Assembly: GCF_026283955.1 (NCBI RefSeq)
Contig: NZ_JAPDPE010000034.1
Location: 1 to 41,590 of the forward strand
Length of the DNA: 41,590 bases
Reading direction: 5' to 3'
DNA from: Dyella silvatica
GTDB taxonomy: Bacteria > Pseudomonadota > Gammaproteobacteria > Xanthomonadales > Rhodanobacteraceae
In this document: positions 17,115-25,000 of the stretch, in pieces
Numbering within the stretch: the stretch's first letter is position 1
Layout: every line of letters starts with the position of its first letter
Translations under genes and position numbers: made by a program
The notes under the pieces: generated by a model
Told to the model about the DNA's origin: nothing
The model's database searches: none
Seen by the model: only the letters and a program-made list of their open reading frames with translations

Positions 17115-17756
17115 ATGAACGCTCCCGCTTCGGATTCGCTGTATGAGGTAGGCAGTGACGAAAGCCTGGCCAGCATCGCCAAGGAGCATGGCTATTTATG
17201 GAAGACGATCTGGGAACACAGCAACAACGCGGCCCTGCGCAAGCAGCGCAAAAGCCCGAATATGTTGGTCGAAGGCGATCAATTGTTTCTGCCCGACAAG
17301 GGCGATAAAAGCGTGGCCAAAGCCACCGATACGCGCCATCGCTTTATCCGCAAGGGCGAGCCGACCCGGCTTAAGCTGCAATTGCTGAACATGGATGAGC
17401 CGCGCAAGAACGAGCCGTATACGCTGACCTTCGGTGACCAGGTGATCCACAGCAACACCGATGGCGAGGGCAAGATCGACCAGCCGATTCCCGGCCAGAC
17501 CAAATCCGCCACGCTGATGCTTAACCAGGGCAAAGAGGTTTATCAGGTCGCCATCGGCGAACTCGATCCGCTGGATCAGCCCAGGGGCGTGCAGCAACGG
17601 CTAAGCAACCTCGGTTACGACTGCGGCGGCGAACAAGATGAGATCGGCGACGCCACCCGGGAAGCGCTGCGCCGCTTCCAGTGCGAGAACCAGCTGAAGG
17701 TAAGTGGCGACGTCGATGACGCTACCCGCGCCAAGCTCAACCAGCTGCATGTGTGA
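17115..17756 (+). CDS. LysM / TTR-like / peptidoglycan-binding protein (copy 2)
   Basis: The start at 17115 gives MNAPASDSLYEVGSDESLAS; an ATG at 17100 is also possible, and neither has a strong ribosome site. The 213-residue product repeats the layout of the gene at 16171: LysM-like domain (SLASIAKEHGYLWKTIWEH, then SPNMLVEGDQLFLPDKGDK), a beta-sandwich with SNTDGEGKIDQPI, and a PG_binding_1 domain (QQRLSNLGYDCGG, REALRRFQCENQL). The GELDPLDQPRGVQQRL segment parallels GYLDPVDELSGQRERL in copy 1. It has no signal peptide. The two are an old tandem duplication now split by the palindromic element. They may pair with different cargo. It lies 24 bp before the 806-residue protein gene. Confidence 0.83.
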   Translation: MNAPASDSLYEVGSDESLASIAKEHGYLWKTIWEHSNNAALRKQRKSPNMLVEGDQLFLPDKGDKSVAKATDTRHRFIRKGEPTRLKLQLLNMDEPRKNEPYTLTFGDQVIHSNTDGEGKIDQPIPGQTKSATLMLNQGKEVYQVAIGELDPLDQPRGVQQRLSNLGYDCGGEQDEIGDATREALRRFQCENQLKVSGDVDDATRAKLNQLHV

Positions 17757-17780
17757 GCGGCCACGCGAAGGAGAGCCACG

Positions 17781-20201
17781 ATGGGACTGTTAGATCAAGC
17801 CGGCCAGGCGGTTCAGGGCCTTACCGACAAGGCGACGGATAACCCGGTCAGCCAGGCCATCGACAGCGTCGCCGGCGGTCTCAACCCCAAGGCCGCTGCC
17901 GGCGCCAGTGGCACCCCGCATTATGTGGAAGGCGATGCGCTGAATGACAGCGCCGCCAAGACGGCTTTCCCGGTCAAGCCATCGCATAACGACGGCGGCA
18001 GCGCCGAATTGCTTCACGTTCCGCTGGTGCTGAAAAAACCGATTCAGTTCATCCATTTCAGTTACGCCCACGACGACAGCTGCGATAGCTTTCCCGGCGA
18101 GGCCGGCAGTCATGGCCTGGCGTTCCGCGATGCGCTGATTCGCGAAGACGTCTTGCTGTATTCGTTTGCCCGCTCCGCCCAATGCGTACTGCAGCAGGCC
18201 AAGGCCAGCAAAGGTGCCGCCGGCGCCATGCTGGAAACCGCCAGCTCGCTGCTTGGCGGCAGCCAGACCGCCTCCGCCGGGCCGGAGACCTTCGACCCCA
18301 TCCTGGCGCAGATCCGCAGCGCCGGCGACGCGGTGAACACGCAGGCGCCGGACTACCCCAGCGTGCACGGCAGCGGCGTCAAGCTGGCGCAGGCCTGGGC
18401 CACGCTGGGTAAAACTTGCAAGAGCGCGCTCGATCCGGCCAAGGGTGGCGGCCTGGGCCTACCGTCGATTCCCGGTCTGAGTAATCAATTAGGCCCCAGC
18501 GTGCCCAGTGCGGTGATGCAGATTCCCGCCTGGCTGTTCAAGGTGCAGGACGCTTACCAGGCGATGTACAACGTCGCGCGGGATGCCTACGAATGGCAGA
18601 TCATCAAGGCCTGTCACGAGTATTCGATGTCGGCGATCCAGAACGACTGGCGACCAAGCTACGACATCTGGTTTCTGCGCGACAAGCCGGCCGATAACAG
18701 CCCGGATGGCGACAAGTCCAGTGCGCTCGAAAAGACCCTGAAGAATGCGCAAAGCAGCCTCGCCAGCCTGCCCCTGCTCGGCGATAGCGGGCCGGCAACA
18801 AGCGCCGCCGACAGCTTGCACGACCTGCAAACATCGATCGCCAAACGACGCCAGGATGCCAGCGATCGCGCGGGCGATATCACCGGCTGGCTGGCTACGG
18901 TCGAGTCTGAACAAGCACAGATGCCGGATGGCAGCGCCGCCGCCTTGAGCAAGGCGCTTGCCGTGCTCAGCAGCACGCCGCCATCGCAATCGACCCGCCT
19001 GAAGGCAGGGCTCGGTCAGGCCATGGCCAATGGTTTGGCCAAAGGCCTGTTGGGCGGCGGCGATGGCAGCGCGCCGACCTTGCCGCCGTTTCTGGAGACC
19101 TATGTCAGCACCATCAGCGACATCGCGCTGACCTTGCTGCCGAAGATCTACTCGCATCTGCACGGTCGCTACGGCCTGCCCTCGCAAGCGCTGGTACTGG
19201 CCGCGGTGCACGACGCGGTAGCCACCCGTATCGTCGACTTGATCTGGTCGTTGATCTTCGGCGAGTCCGCGCCGGGCCCGGGTGCCAATGACAAGAAAGA
19301 CCTGCAAAAAAGCGGCAGCTCGATCATCGACAACCTTGGTCAGGGCGACCTTAGTGCCGAGAAGCTGCCTACCGTGTCGCAACTGGAAAACAAACTCGCC
19401 GACCTGGTGCTCGGCTTTATCCGCGACCAGGGTCATTATGTGGATTGCCTGATCGATTTCGTCGCCGAAGATCTCTATCGCGAGCTGCTTGCCGCGCACG
19501 ACGACTGCGATCAGCGCGATGTACTCAGCATGGAGATTTATCTCGGCCGCCTGCCGATGCTCGCAGCCTTGCTGACACGCAATCTGGTGTTCCCGATATT
19601 CAACCTGGTGCTGAAAATTTTCGGCATCGGCGACAAGCTGGCCGGCTTGGTATGGGACCCAGTCAAGCACAAGCTCGATCAGGCGGGGAACATCGCCGAT
19701 ACGGTCAAGGACGACAAAGACAAGCTCCGCCACAGCGGCGAGGATGTCGCCGCCGGGGCCAAGCGCGCTGAAGATGCGATTGACAAAAAGCAGGAGCAGA
19801 TCGGCACGGACGTCAAGCAGCTGACCTCTGGCACCCAATTCGACGGCGTCGGTGAAGCTATCGGCCTGGCCAACCAAAAGGCGCAACAGGCCAACCAGCT
19901 CAAAAACGATGTATTCGATACCCCCGACGAGGTGATGAAGGCGGCCAAGGGCGATTCGAATGACTCATCATCGACAGCCGATGCAAAAAAAACCGGCAGC
20001 GGTCCAATCTCCGCCACCCGCAAGCCCAGCGGCAGGGCCGCAACGGTAACTGCCGGGCAAATCGAACAGGCCGGCCGGGTCGATCCCGAAACCGAAGCGC
20101 AAGCCATCGCGGCGCGCGCCGCCGACAACGCCGCTGATAGCAAGGGCAGCTCGTCAACCCCGCTGCCCGGCGGCAGTGCGATGGCAAACCCGTTGTCCTG
20201 A
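17781..20201 (+). CDS. Unknown 806-residue protein, candidate T6SS cargo
   Basis: A GAAGGAGAG ribosome site precedes the start. I recognise no family. The N-terminus (MGLLDQAGQAVQGLTDKATD) is Gln/Ala/Gly-rich with no signal peptide. Residues about 70-120 contain PLVLKKPIQFIHFSYAHDD and a helix with SFARSAQCVLQQAKAS. Two hydrophobic or amphipathic helical stretches lie near 433-480 (YVSTISDIALTLLPKIYSH and onward) and 589-625 (PMLAALLTRNLVFPIFNLVL). The last 170 residues are charged, Lys/Asp/Gln-rich and probably coiled or disordered. It is last in the VgrG-led gene run, the usual place for an effector. The hydrophobic stretches could insert into membranes. No enzyme motif and no clear immunity gene were found. 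Confidence 0.68.
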   Translation: MGLLDQAGQAVQGLTDKATDNPVSQAIDSVAGGLNPKAAAGASGTPHYVEGDALNDSAAKTAFPVKPSHNDGGSAELLHVPLVLKKPIQFIHFSYAHDDSCDSFPGEAGSHGLAFRDALIREDVLLYSFARSAQCVLQQAKASKGAAGAMLETASSLLGGSQTASAGPETFDPILAQIRSAGDAVNTQAPDYPSVHGSGVKLAQAWATLGKTCKSALDPAKGGGLGLPSIPGLSNQLGPSVPSAVMQIPAWLFKVQDAYQAMYNVARDAYEWQIIKACHEYSMSAIQNDWRPSYDIWFLRDKPADNSPDGDKSSALEKTLKNAQSSLASLPLLGDSGPATSAADSLHDLQTSIAKRRQDASDRAGDITGWLATVESEQAQMPDGSAAALSKALAVLSSTPPSQSTRLKAGLGQAMANGLAKGLLGGGDGSAPTLPPFLETYVSTISDIALTLLPKIYSHLHGRYGLPSQALVLAAVHDAVATRIVDLIWSLIFGESAPGPGANDKKDLQKSGSSIIDNLGQGDLSAEKLPTVSQLENKLADLVLGFIRDQGHYVDCLIDFVAEDLYRELLAAHDDCDQRDVLSMEIYLGRLPMLAALLTRNLVFPIFNLVLKIFGIGDKLAGLVWDPVKHKLDQAGNIADTVKDDKDKLRHSGEDVAAGAKRAEDAIDKKQEQIGTDVKQLTSGTQFDGVGEAIGLANQKAQQANQLKNDVFDTPDEVMKAAKGDSNDSSSTADAKKTGSGPISATRKPSGRAATVTAGQIEQAGRVDPETEAQAIAARAADNAADSKGSSSTPLPGGSAMANPLS

Positions 20202-20448
20202 GTCGCTCTGTTCAAATTTCGTGACGCCAGCGTTCGATAAGCGCAGTGGTGTGACGTCATTCATCCGCCCAGCACCAACCAGCGCTGAACGCGCCACCGT
20301 GCGATGGCGTAATGGGTCAACGATGCCGATCAGCCCACGTTCTTGCACTCGAACCGGCCGGATCAGGCGGAGCATGCAGCTCCTCGCTATCCATGCCGCC
20401 GCAAGCCTCTGGCGCAGGTCGCAAGCGCCCATCAAAAAAGGGTATGCC

Positions 20449-22221
20449 ATGTTGCCCCTGAAAAAATTCGCACCGGCCGTCCTCGCGCTATCGATCAGCA
20501 CCATCATGCTCGAAGGCTGTCCCAAAGCGGACGACAACACCCCGCCGCCCGCACCCGCGCCGGCGGCGACTGCTCCGGCACCCGCCGCGTCGGCTCCGCA
20601 AAGTACCTATGTGCCGCCAACCGCGGAACAGCTGCGGCAGCTGGTGGCGCCGATCGCGATCTTTCCCGACAAGTTGGTGGCGCAGGTGCTTGCCGGCGCG
20701 ACCTATCCCGATCAGATCAGCGCGGCTTATGACTGGCAGTCACAGAACCCCGGCCTGAAGGGCTCGGCCCTGCAAAACGCGGTCGATCCAGAACCCTGGG
20801 ATCCCAGCGTGAAGTCGCTCACGACCTTCCCCGACGTATTGCACCAGATGGCTAGCAACCTGCCCTGGACCACCGCCCTGGGTGACGCTTACGTCAACGA
20901 CCCGACCGATGTGATGAACGCGATCCAGGTGTTGCGCGAGCAAGCCGCCGCCAGCGGTCACCTGAAGTCGAATGCGTACATGAACGTGGTCACCGTACCC
21001 AGCCACAGCGACAACACGATGCCCGAGCCGGTAACCAGCGATGTGAGCGACGATCCGCCGGTCTATGCCGGACCTGCCGTGGTGGAGGCACCGGCGCAAG
21101 TGATCGAGATCGCACCATCGAATCCCGACGTGGTCTATGTCCCCACCTACGACCCTGCCGTGATCTACGGCGACCCGGTGGTGCTGTATCCCGGCTATGC
21201 CTACGACTGGCCGCGGCCGATCTATTACGGCCCGTACTATGGCGGCCTCGGCTTTGGCCTGGGCATTGCCATCGGATTCGGCTTTGGACACCCGTGGGGC
21301 TGGGGCGCCTGGGGTATTCACTGGGGCCCGCATTTCCACGGCTACGGCGATCGTGGCTGGGGCTATCACGGCCCAGCCGTGGTCTATAACAACCAGACCT
21401 ATATCTCGCACTCGACCACGGTGATCAATCACTTCGGCAATGGTTTTCGCGGTAATGGCTTCCGTGGCAACGGCTTTCAACACATGCCGCCCGGTGCCCC
21501 GGCGGGAGCAGCGTTTGCCCATGCGCCGGTCGCCCCTGGCGCAGCCGGCGCACGCCCTGCGTTCAATCCTGCCAATCGAGCCATGGCCGCAGCCCACATG
21601 CCGACGCCGATGGCCGCGGCGGCACGGCCTAACTTCAACAGCATGAGCATGCCGCGCTTCTCGCACGCCATGGCGACCCCCGGCTTTCGGCAGAGTCCTC
21701 TGGCAGCCAATGCGCATGCCGCAGGCATGAATACTGCCGGCATCACGGCACGAGCTGGCGCCATGAACCGCGCGGCGCCAATGGGCCCGATGCATGCCGC
21801 AGCCTTGACCAATACGGCTAACTCGTCTCACTTCAACTCGCCGTCGTTCGCCGCACAGCAACGCGCTGCCAGCCGTCCCTCGTTTGCGGCGGCATCGCGA
21901 CCGCTCGCGCAGGCGCACGCAGCAGCACCGCCAGCGGCACCGCAACACATGGCATCGTTCAATCAGCAGCCTGCGCGCGCACCGTCGTATCGCCCGGCCG
22001 AAAACAACCGGCCGTATCAGCCACCGCGTGAGCCAGCCCATGCGTACACACCGGCGCCGCGACCCAACTACGCCAGCGTCAATCGGCCCAGTGCGCCGGC
22101 CTATCATCCGATGCCGAGTGCGCCACGTTCGTACTCGCCGCCCAGCCGTCCATCCGGTGGTGGCGGTGGTGGCGGTCACGCGGCATCCGCGCGGGCGCCG
22201 AGCAATCATCATGCTCGATAA
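20449..22221 (+). CDS. DUF3300-domain lipoprotein with Gly/His/Ala-rich tail
   Basis: The start at 20449 follows an AAAAAGGG site and gives a short signal sequence with a probable lipobox (LEGC, Cys about residue 24); an upstream in-frame ATG at 20176 overlaps the previous gene and is rejected. The 590-residue protein has a Pro/Ala linker, then a DUF3300 domain (QLRQLVAPIAIFPDKLVAQV, AYDWQSQNPGLKG, WDPSVKSLTTFPDVL, and IAPSNPDVVYVPTYDPAVIYG; about 55-240). Next comes a Gly/Trp/His-rich stretch around GFGHPWGWGAWGIHWGPHFHG, and a long low-complexity Ala/Pro/Met tail to the end. It is probably anchored in the outer membrane facing the periplasm. The function of the family is not known to me. 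Its role with the T6SS genes, if any, is unclear. Confidence 0.85.
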   Translation: MLPLKKFAPAVLALSISTIMLEGCPKADDNTPPPAPAPAATAPAPAASAPQSTYVPPTAEQLRQLVAPIAIFPDKLVAQVLAGATYPDQISAAYDWQSQNPGLKGSALQNAVDPEPWDPSVKSLTTFPDVLHQMASNLPWTTALGDAYVNDPTDVMNAIQVLREQAAASGHLKSNAYMNVVTVPSHSDNTMPEPVTSDVSDDPPVYAGPAVVEAPAQVIEIAPSNPDVVYVPTYDPAVIYGDPVVLYPGYAYDWPRPIYYGPYYGGLGFGLGIAIGFGFGHPWGWGAWGIHWGPHFHGYGDRGWGYHGPAVVYNNQTYISHSTTVINHFGNGFRGNGFRGNGFQHMPPGAPAGAAFAHAPVAPGAAGARPAFNPANRAMAAAHMPTPMAAAARPNFNSMSMPRFSHAMATPGFRQSPLAANAHAAGMNTAGITARAGAMNRAAPMGPMHAAALTNTANSSHFNSPSFAAQQRAASRPSFAAASRPLAQAHAAAPPAAPQHMASFNQQPARAPSYRPAENNRPYQPPREPAHAYTPAPRPNYASVNRPSAPAYHPMPSAPRSYSPPSRPSGGGGGGGHAASARAPSNHHAR

Positions 22222-22280
22222 CATCAGGCCCGATAAGATCAGGCCCGCTAAAGGACACCGGCGATAAGCGAGCCGCCAAT

Positions 22281-22305
22281 CGCGCCGGGTGCCTGACCCG
22301 GCGCG
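22281..22305. terminator. Hairpin between convergent genes
   Basis: A perfect 10-bp GC-rich stem (CGCGCCGGGT and ACCCGGCGCG) with the 5-base loop GCCTG lies 60 bp after the DUF3300 stop and 22 bp past the end of the DUF4280 gene on the other strand. It has no strong T tract, so it may work as a bidirectional stop or as a stabilising 3' structure. Confidence 0.65.
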
Positions 22306-22326
22306 TTGGTATTCAGCGGATGGTAT

Positions 22327-22716
22327 TCAGGGAATCTGCTCGGTCACCTGGCCGGGGCTGGCCACGCTGATCACTCCCGCCCACAAGCACTGGCAGGTGC
22401 AGGTATTGTCGAGGCAGGGCTGATTGCCCAGCAGCACCGTCGGCGCGCCGGGTATCCACGGCGCAGGCGTATTCGGAATGCACGGCTGCGGCGTCAGCAC
22501 ACCCAGTGCTGCCGCTGTCGCCGCCGCCACTTGCGGATTGGCCAGCGACATACACATGCCGAACGGCATGATGTTGGTCATCGGCAGGTGATCCTGAATG
22601 GTCGCCGCGGGCTGACTCCCCGACAACATCTTGTTGATCGGCAAGACCACCAGCGACGAAGGCGCCACGCCGAAGCTGCACATCAGAGTGGCGCCGTTGA
22701 CGACGTGAAGCGGCAT
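22327..22716 (-). CDS. DUF4280 PAAR-like spike-tip protein
   Basis: The 129-residue protein has DUF4280 hallmarks: VVNGATLMCSFG at the start, the MTNIMPFGMCMSLANP core, PCIPNTPAPWIPGAPTVLLG, and a Cys-rich end (PCLDNTCTCQCLWAG). DUF4280 proteins resemble the PAAR fold, which caps VgrG spikes with a metal-stabilised point and can carry effectors. It has no signal peptide. The start is 9 bp after the OmpA-like gene stop, so the two form an operon running against the vgrG run. In a locus lacking a classic PAAR gene, it is the natural tip for the VgrG encoded here. That pairing is an inference. Confidence 0.85.
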   Translation of the reverse strand: MPLHVVNGATLMCSFGVAPSSLVVLPINKMLSGSQPAATIQDHLPMTNIMPFGMCMSLANPQVAAATAAALGVLTPQPCIPNTPAPWIPGAPTVLLGNQPCLDNTCTCQCLWAGVISVASPGQVTEQIP

Positions 22717-22725
22717 GATCGTCGC

Positions 22726-23304
22726 TCAGCCGCCGCCGCTGGCAACGATCTCCACACGGCGATTCTCGGCCGCCGTGGGATCGGCCTTGTTAAGCAGTTC
22801 GTCAGCGCCCTTGCCTGCGGATTTAAGCCGTTCGGCGGCGACGCCGTGACCGACCAGGTAATTTTTTACCGCGGCGGCGCGCATCTGCGATAGCCGCAAG
22901 TTGTATCCCGCCGAACCGACGCCATCGGTGTGGCCAACCACCTGGAAACTACGTCCCTTCAATTCGTCGGATGACAGCGCGCTGGCGAGATTGCTCATGG
23001 TGGTTGCCGATACGCCTTCGATGCGGTCCGAATTGAAAGCAAACTGGATCTGCATCGAGATCGAAGCCGGCGGCGGTTGCGCCGCGGCGGTGGTGGCAGC
23101 GGCGGCCGAGCCCAGACGCAGCGAACGGGTCGGCCCGGTATTCACCGAATCGTCCTTGTTCACCTTGAGTTGATCGACGATCGACTTCACCGACGGCACC
23201 TCGGATGACGGCGCCGGCTGTTTGGCATCCTGCGCTGCCGCGACCGTAACGAGCGCGAACACCAGGACACCACCGAAGCGGGACAGTGCGCGAATGGGTT
23301 TCAT
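22726..23304 (-). CDS. Periplasmic OmpA-family peptidoglycan-binding protein
   Basis: An AGGAGGATTCC ribosome site precedes the ATG. The 192-residue protein starts with a signal peptide (MKPIRALSRFGGVLVFALV, cleavage near AAAQ) and has no lipobox. After a 60-residue linker, residues about 80-190 form a complete OmpA C-terminal domain (IQFAFNSDRIEG, VVGHTDGVGSAGYNLRLSQMRA, and NRRVEIVASG). It should bind diaminopimelate in peptidoglycan. Such proteins serve as wall anchors for T6SS membrane complexes (TagL or TssL-like roles) or as general envelope proteins. It is translated ahead of the PAAR-like gene, which supports a T6SS link. Confidence 0.87.
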   Translation of the reverse strand: MKPIRALSRFGGVLVFALVTVAAAQDAKQPAPSSEVPSVKSIVDQLKVNKDDSVNTGPTRSLRLGSAAAATTAAAQPPPASISMQIQFAFNSDRIEGVSATTMSNLASALSSDELKGRSFQVVGHTDGVGSAGYNLRLSQMRAAAVKNYLVGHGVAAERLKSAGKGADELLNKADPTAAENRRVEIVASGGG

Positions 23305-23428
23305 GGAATCCTCCTGGGCACAACGCGAAATACGCCGTGCTGAATCGACAAACGTACTGAAGCAACCAATGGACGCCGCAAAGTCTGTGGTTCGGCCGGC
23401 TTTTTTTCGATATGCAATTCGCTCTATG

Positions 23429-23443
23429 CCCGATGTTATCGGG
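23429..23443. promoter_or_regulatory. Palindrome in the divergent ompA/kinase spacer
   Basis: The sequence CCCGAT-GTT-ATCGGG is a perfect 6-bp inverted repeat in the 308-bp spacer between the OmpA-like gene and the kinase gene. It could be an operator or a short hairpin. Apart from a T7 run at 23401-23407, nothing else clear is seen in this spacer. Confidence 0.35.
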
Positions 23444-23612
23444 AATGTTCCGATCTACCGGGCGCAGACGGCGTTCAGCAACGCCGCGGTGATCTTCGCG
23501 CGGACGACCACGCTGACGCCTAGGCCTAATAGAACAGACCATCCCTAGGCCGAATTCCGTATCGAACCGCAGCGGGCTCGCCATTAAATTGATGACGGCG
23601 CCCCACTAAATC

Positions 23613-24863
23613 ATGCCGCACCGTGTTGACCTGCGAGCCGATGACATGCTGTCCACGCCAGCCGCCATATCCCGCCATCCGGCTCCCACCGAAGACACGG
23701 CCGATGCTGCGCGGGTAACCCGCGCGCCGATCGATTCGCGGCGCAGTCTCGGCCTGCTGTCGCGACTGTTCATCGATGTCGTGCTTCCCGGTGTCATCGC
23801 CGCTGGCTCAGTGGTGGTGATTCTCAGCCTGCGAGAACACAGTGGCTGGTTCGCGGCCATCGGCGGCGCTGGCGTCGTGCTTCTGGCCCTGTTGTCCGGA
23901 TGGAGCTTGCGCCACCACGTGCTGCTGCCGCTGAAACAGCTGCGGACGGCGCTTGCCGACGTCGTCGAGGGGCGCGAGCCAGCACCGCTCGAAAGCCATG
24001 ACAGCGGCGAGTTCAATGAGCTCGCCGGGCTGATGCAGCGGCTGTCCGCGCTGCTCGCCGAGCACCGCCTCGACCGCGCGTCGATCCAGCGCAACAGCGC
24101 CATCGACGCACTGGATCAGCTGCGCCAAAGCCAGGCCGCAGTACGCGGCAAGTCGCAGTTCGTCGCCCAGGTCAGCCACCATTTTCGCCAGCCGCTGCAG
24201 GCCCTGCAGCTGTTTACCGCCAGCATGCATCCAGGCATCGGCGAGCAGCAGGCGGTGCTACAGCAGATGCGCGCCAGCATCGGCACGATGACCCGGCTGC
24301 TGGATGCCTTGTTGGAGATCTCCAGGTTGGATGCCGGCGTTGTCGCCACCCATACGACGTGTTTTACCGCCGGCGAGCTCTTTCGTCGCGATCAGTCGTG
24401 GTTGTGCAGCGAGGCCGCACGGCGCGGCATGACCCTGCGGTGGCACGACGGCCAGCATGCCGTGCACGGCGACCTGGAGCTGGCCTCGCACCTGTTGCTG
24501 CTGCTCGCCACCAACGCAGTCACCCACACCCAGGCGCAGGGCCGCGTGCTGATTGCCGCACGGCGCAGTGGTTCATCGGTACGGATCGAGGTGCGCGACA
24601 ACGGCCCGGGCATCGCGGCCATTCACCAGCAACGCATTTTCGAAGAGTTCGTGCAATTGCATGGCGGCGATGGCGATCGGCGTGAAGGTTACGGCCTGGG
24701 CCTGGCCATCGCCGAACGTTTGGCTCGGCTGCTTGGCACACGCATCGGGCTGCGCTCCGAGCCGGGGCGCGGCAGTCTGTTCTGGTTTGAACTACCCAAC
24801 GCAGCACCCACGCAACACAGCGGCCTGCGTAGCCGGCGCCGTATGCCGTATACCTGGCGATAG
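23613..24863 (+). CDS. Sensor histidine kinase, orphan
   Basis: The 416-residue protein could also start at the in-frame ATG 23646. Two membrane segments are predicted near residues 47-68 and 74-93 with almost no periplasmic loop. A HAMP-like linker (about 95-150) follows, then a HisKA dimerisation helix with QVSHHFRQPLQAL (phosphorylated His about 189) and a HATPase domain with N-box LLATNAVTHT, G1 DNGPGI and G2 GYGLGLAIAERLA. All ATP-binding motifs look intact. The lack of a periplasmic sensor domain suggests sensing within the membrane. No response regulator is next to it. It lies 137 bp before the CHAT gene on the same strand, so control of the CHAT-TpsB-TpsA unit is possible but unproven. 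Confidence 0.9.
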   Translation: MPHRVDLRADDMLSTPAAISRHPAPTEDTADAARVTRAPIDSRRSLGLLSRLFIDVVLPGVIAAGSVVVILSLREHSGWFAAIGGAGVVLLALLSGWSLRHHVLLPLKQLRTALADVVEGREPAPLESHDSGEFNELAGLMQRLSALLAEHRLDRASIQRNSAIDALDQLRQSQAAVRGKSQFVAQVSHHFRQPLQALQLFTASMHPGIGEQQAVLQQMRASIGTMTRLLDALLEISRLDAGVVATHTTCFTAGELFRRDQSWLCSEAARRGMTLRWHDGQHAVHGDLELASHLLLLLATNAVTHTQAQGRVLIAARRSGSSVRIEVRDNGPGIAAIHQQRIFEEFVQLHGGDGDRREGYGLGLAIAERLARLLGTRIGLRSEPGRGSLFWFELPNAAPTQHSGLRSRRRMPYTWR

Positions 24864-25000
24864 CCCGACCTGCCGGCGCGTCCGCCGAACGGGCTATGTC
24901 CTCCTGCAAATAGGCCGCGGCCTCCGCGCTGGCTAGCCTGCAAGTCTCGAATGGCCCGGCAAGCATGCCGACTGCCTCGCGCCCCTTGGAGGGAGACCAC

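Noticed and set aside
18489-19886. Long open frame on the - strand inside the 806-residue gene
   Set aside because: The + frame has a strong ribosome site, while the - frame is an antisense shadow with repetitive composition.
20176-20448. Long N-terminal extension of the DUF3300 gene from 20176
   Set aside because: It overlaps the end of the 806-residue gene, has no ribosome site and would bury the lipoprotein signal.
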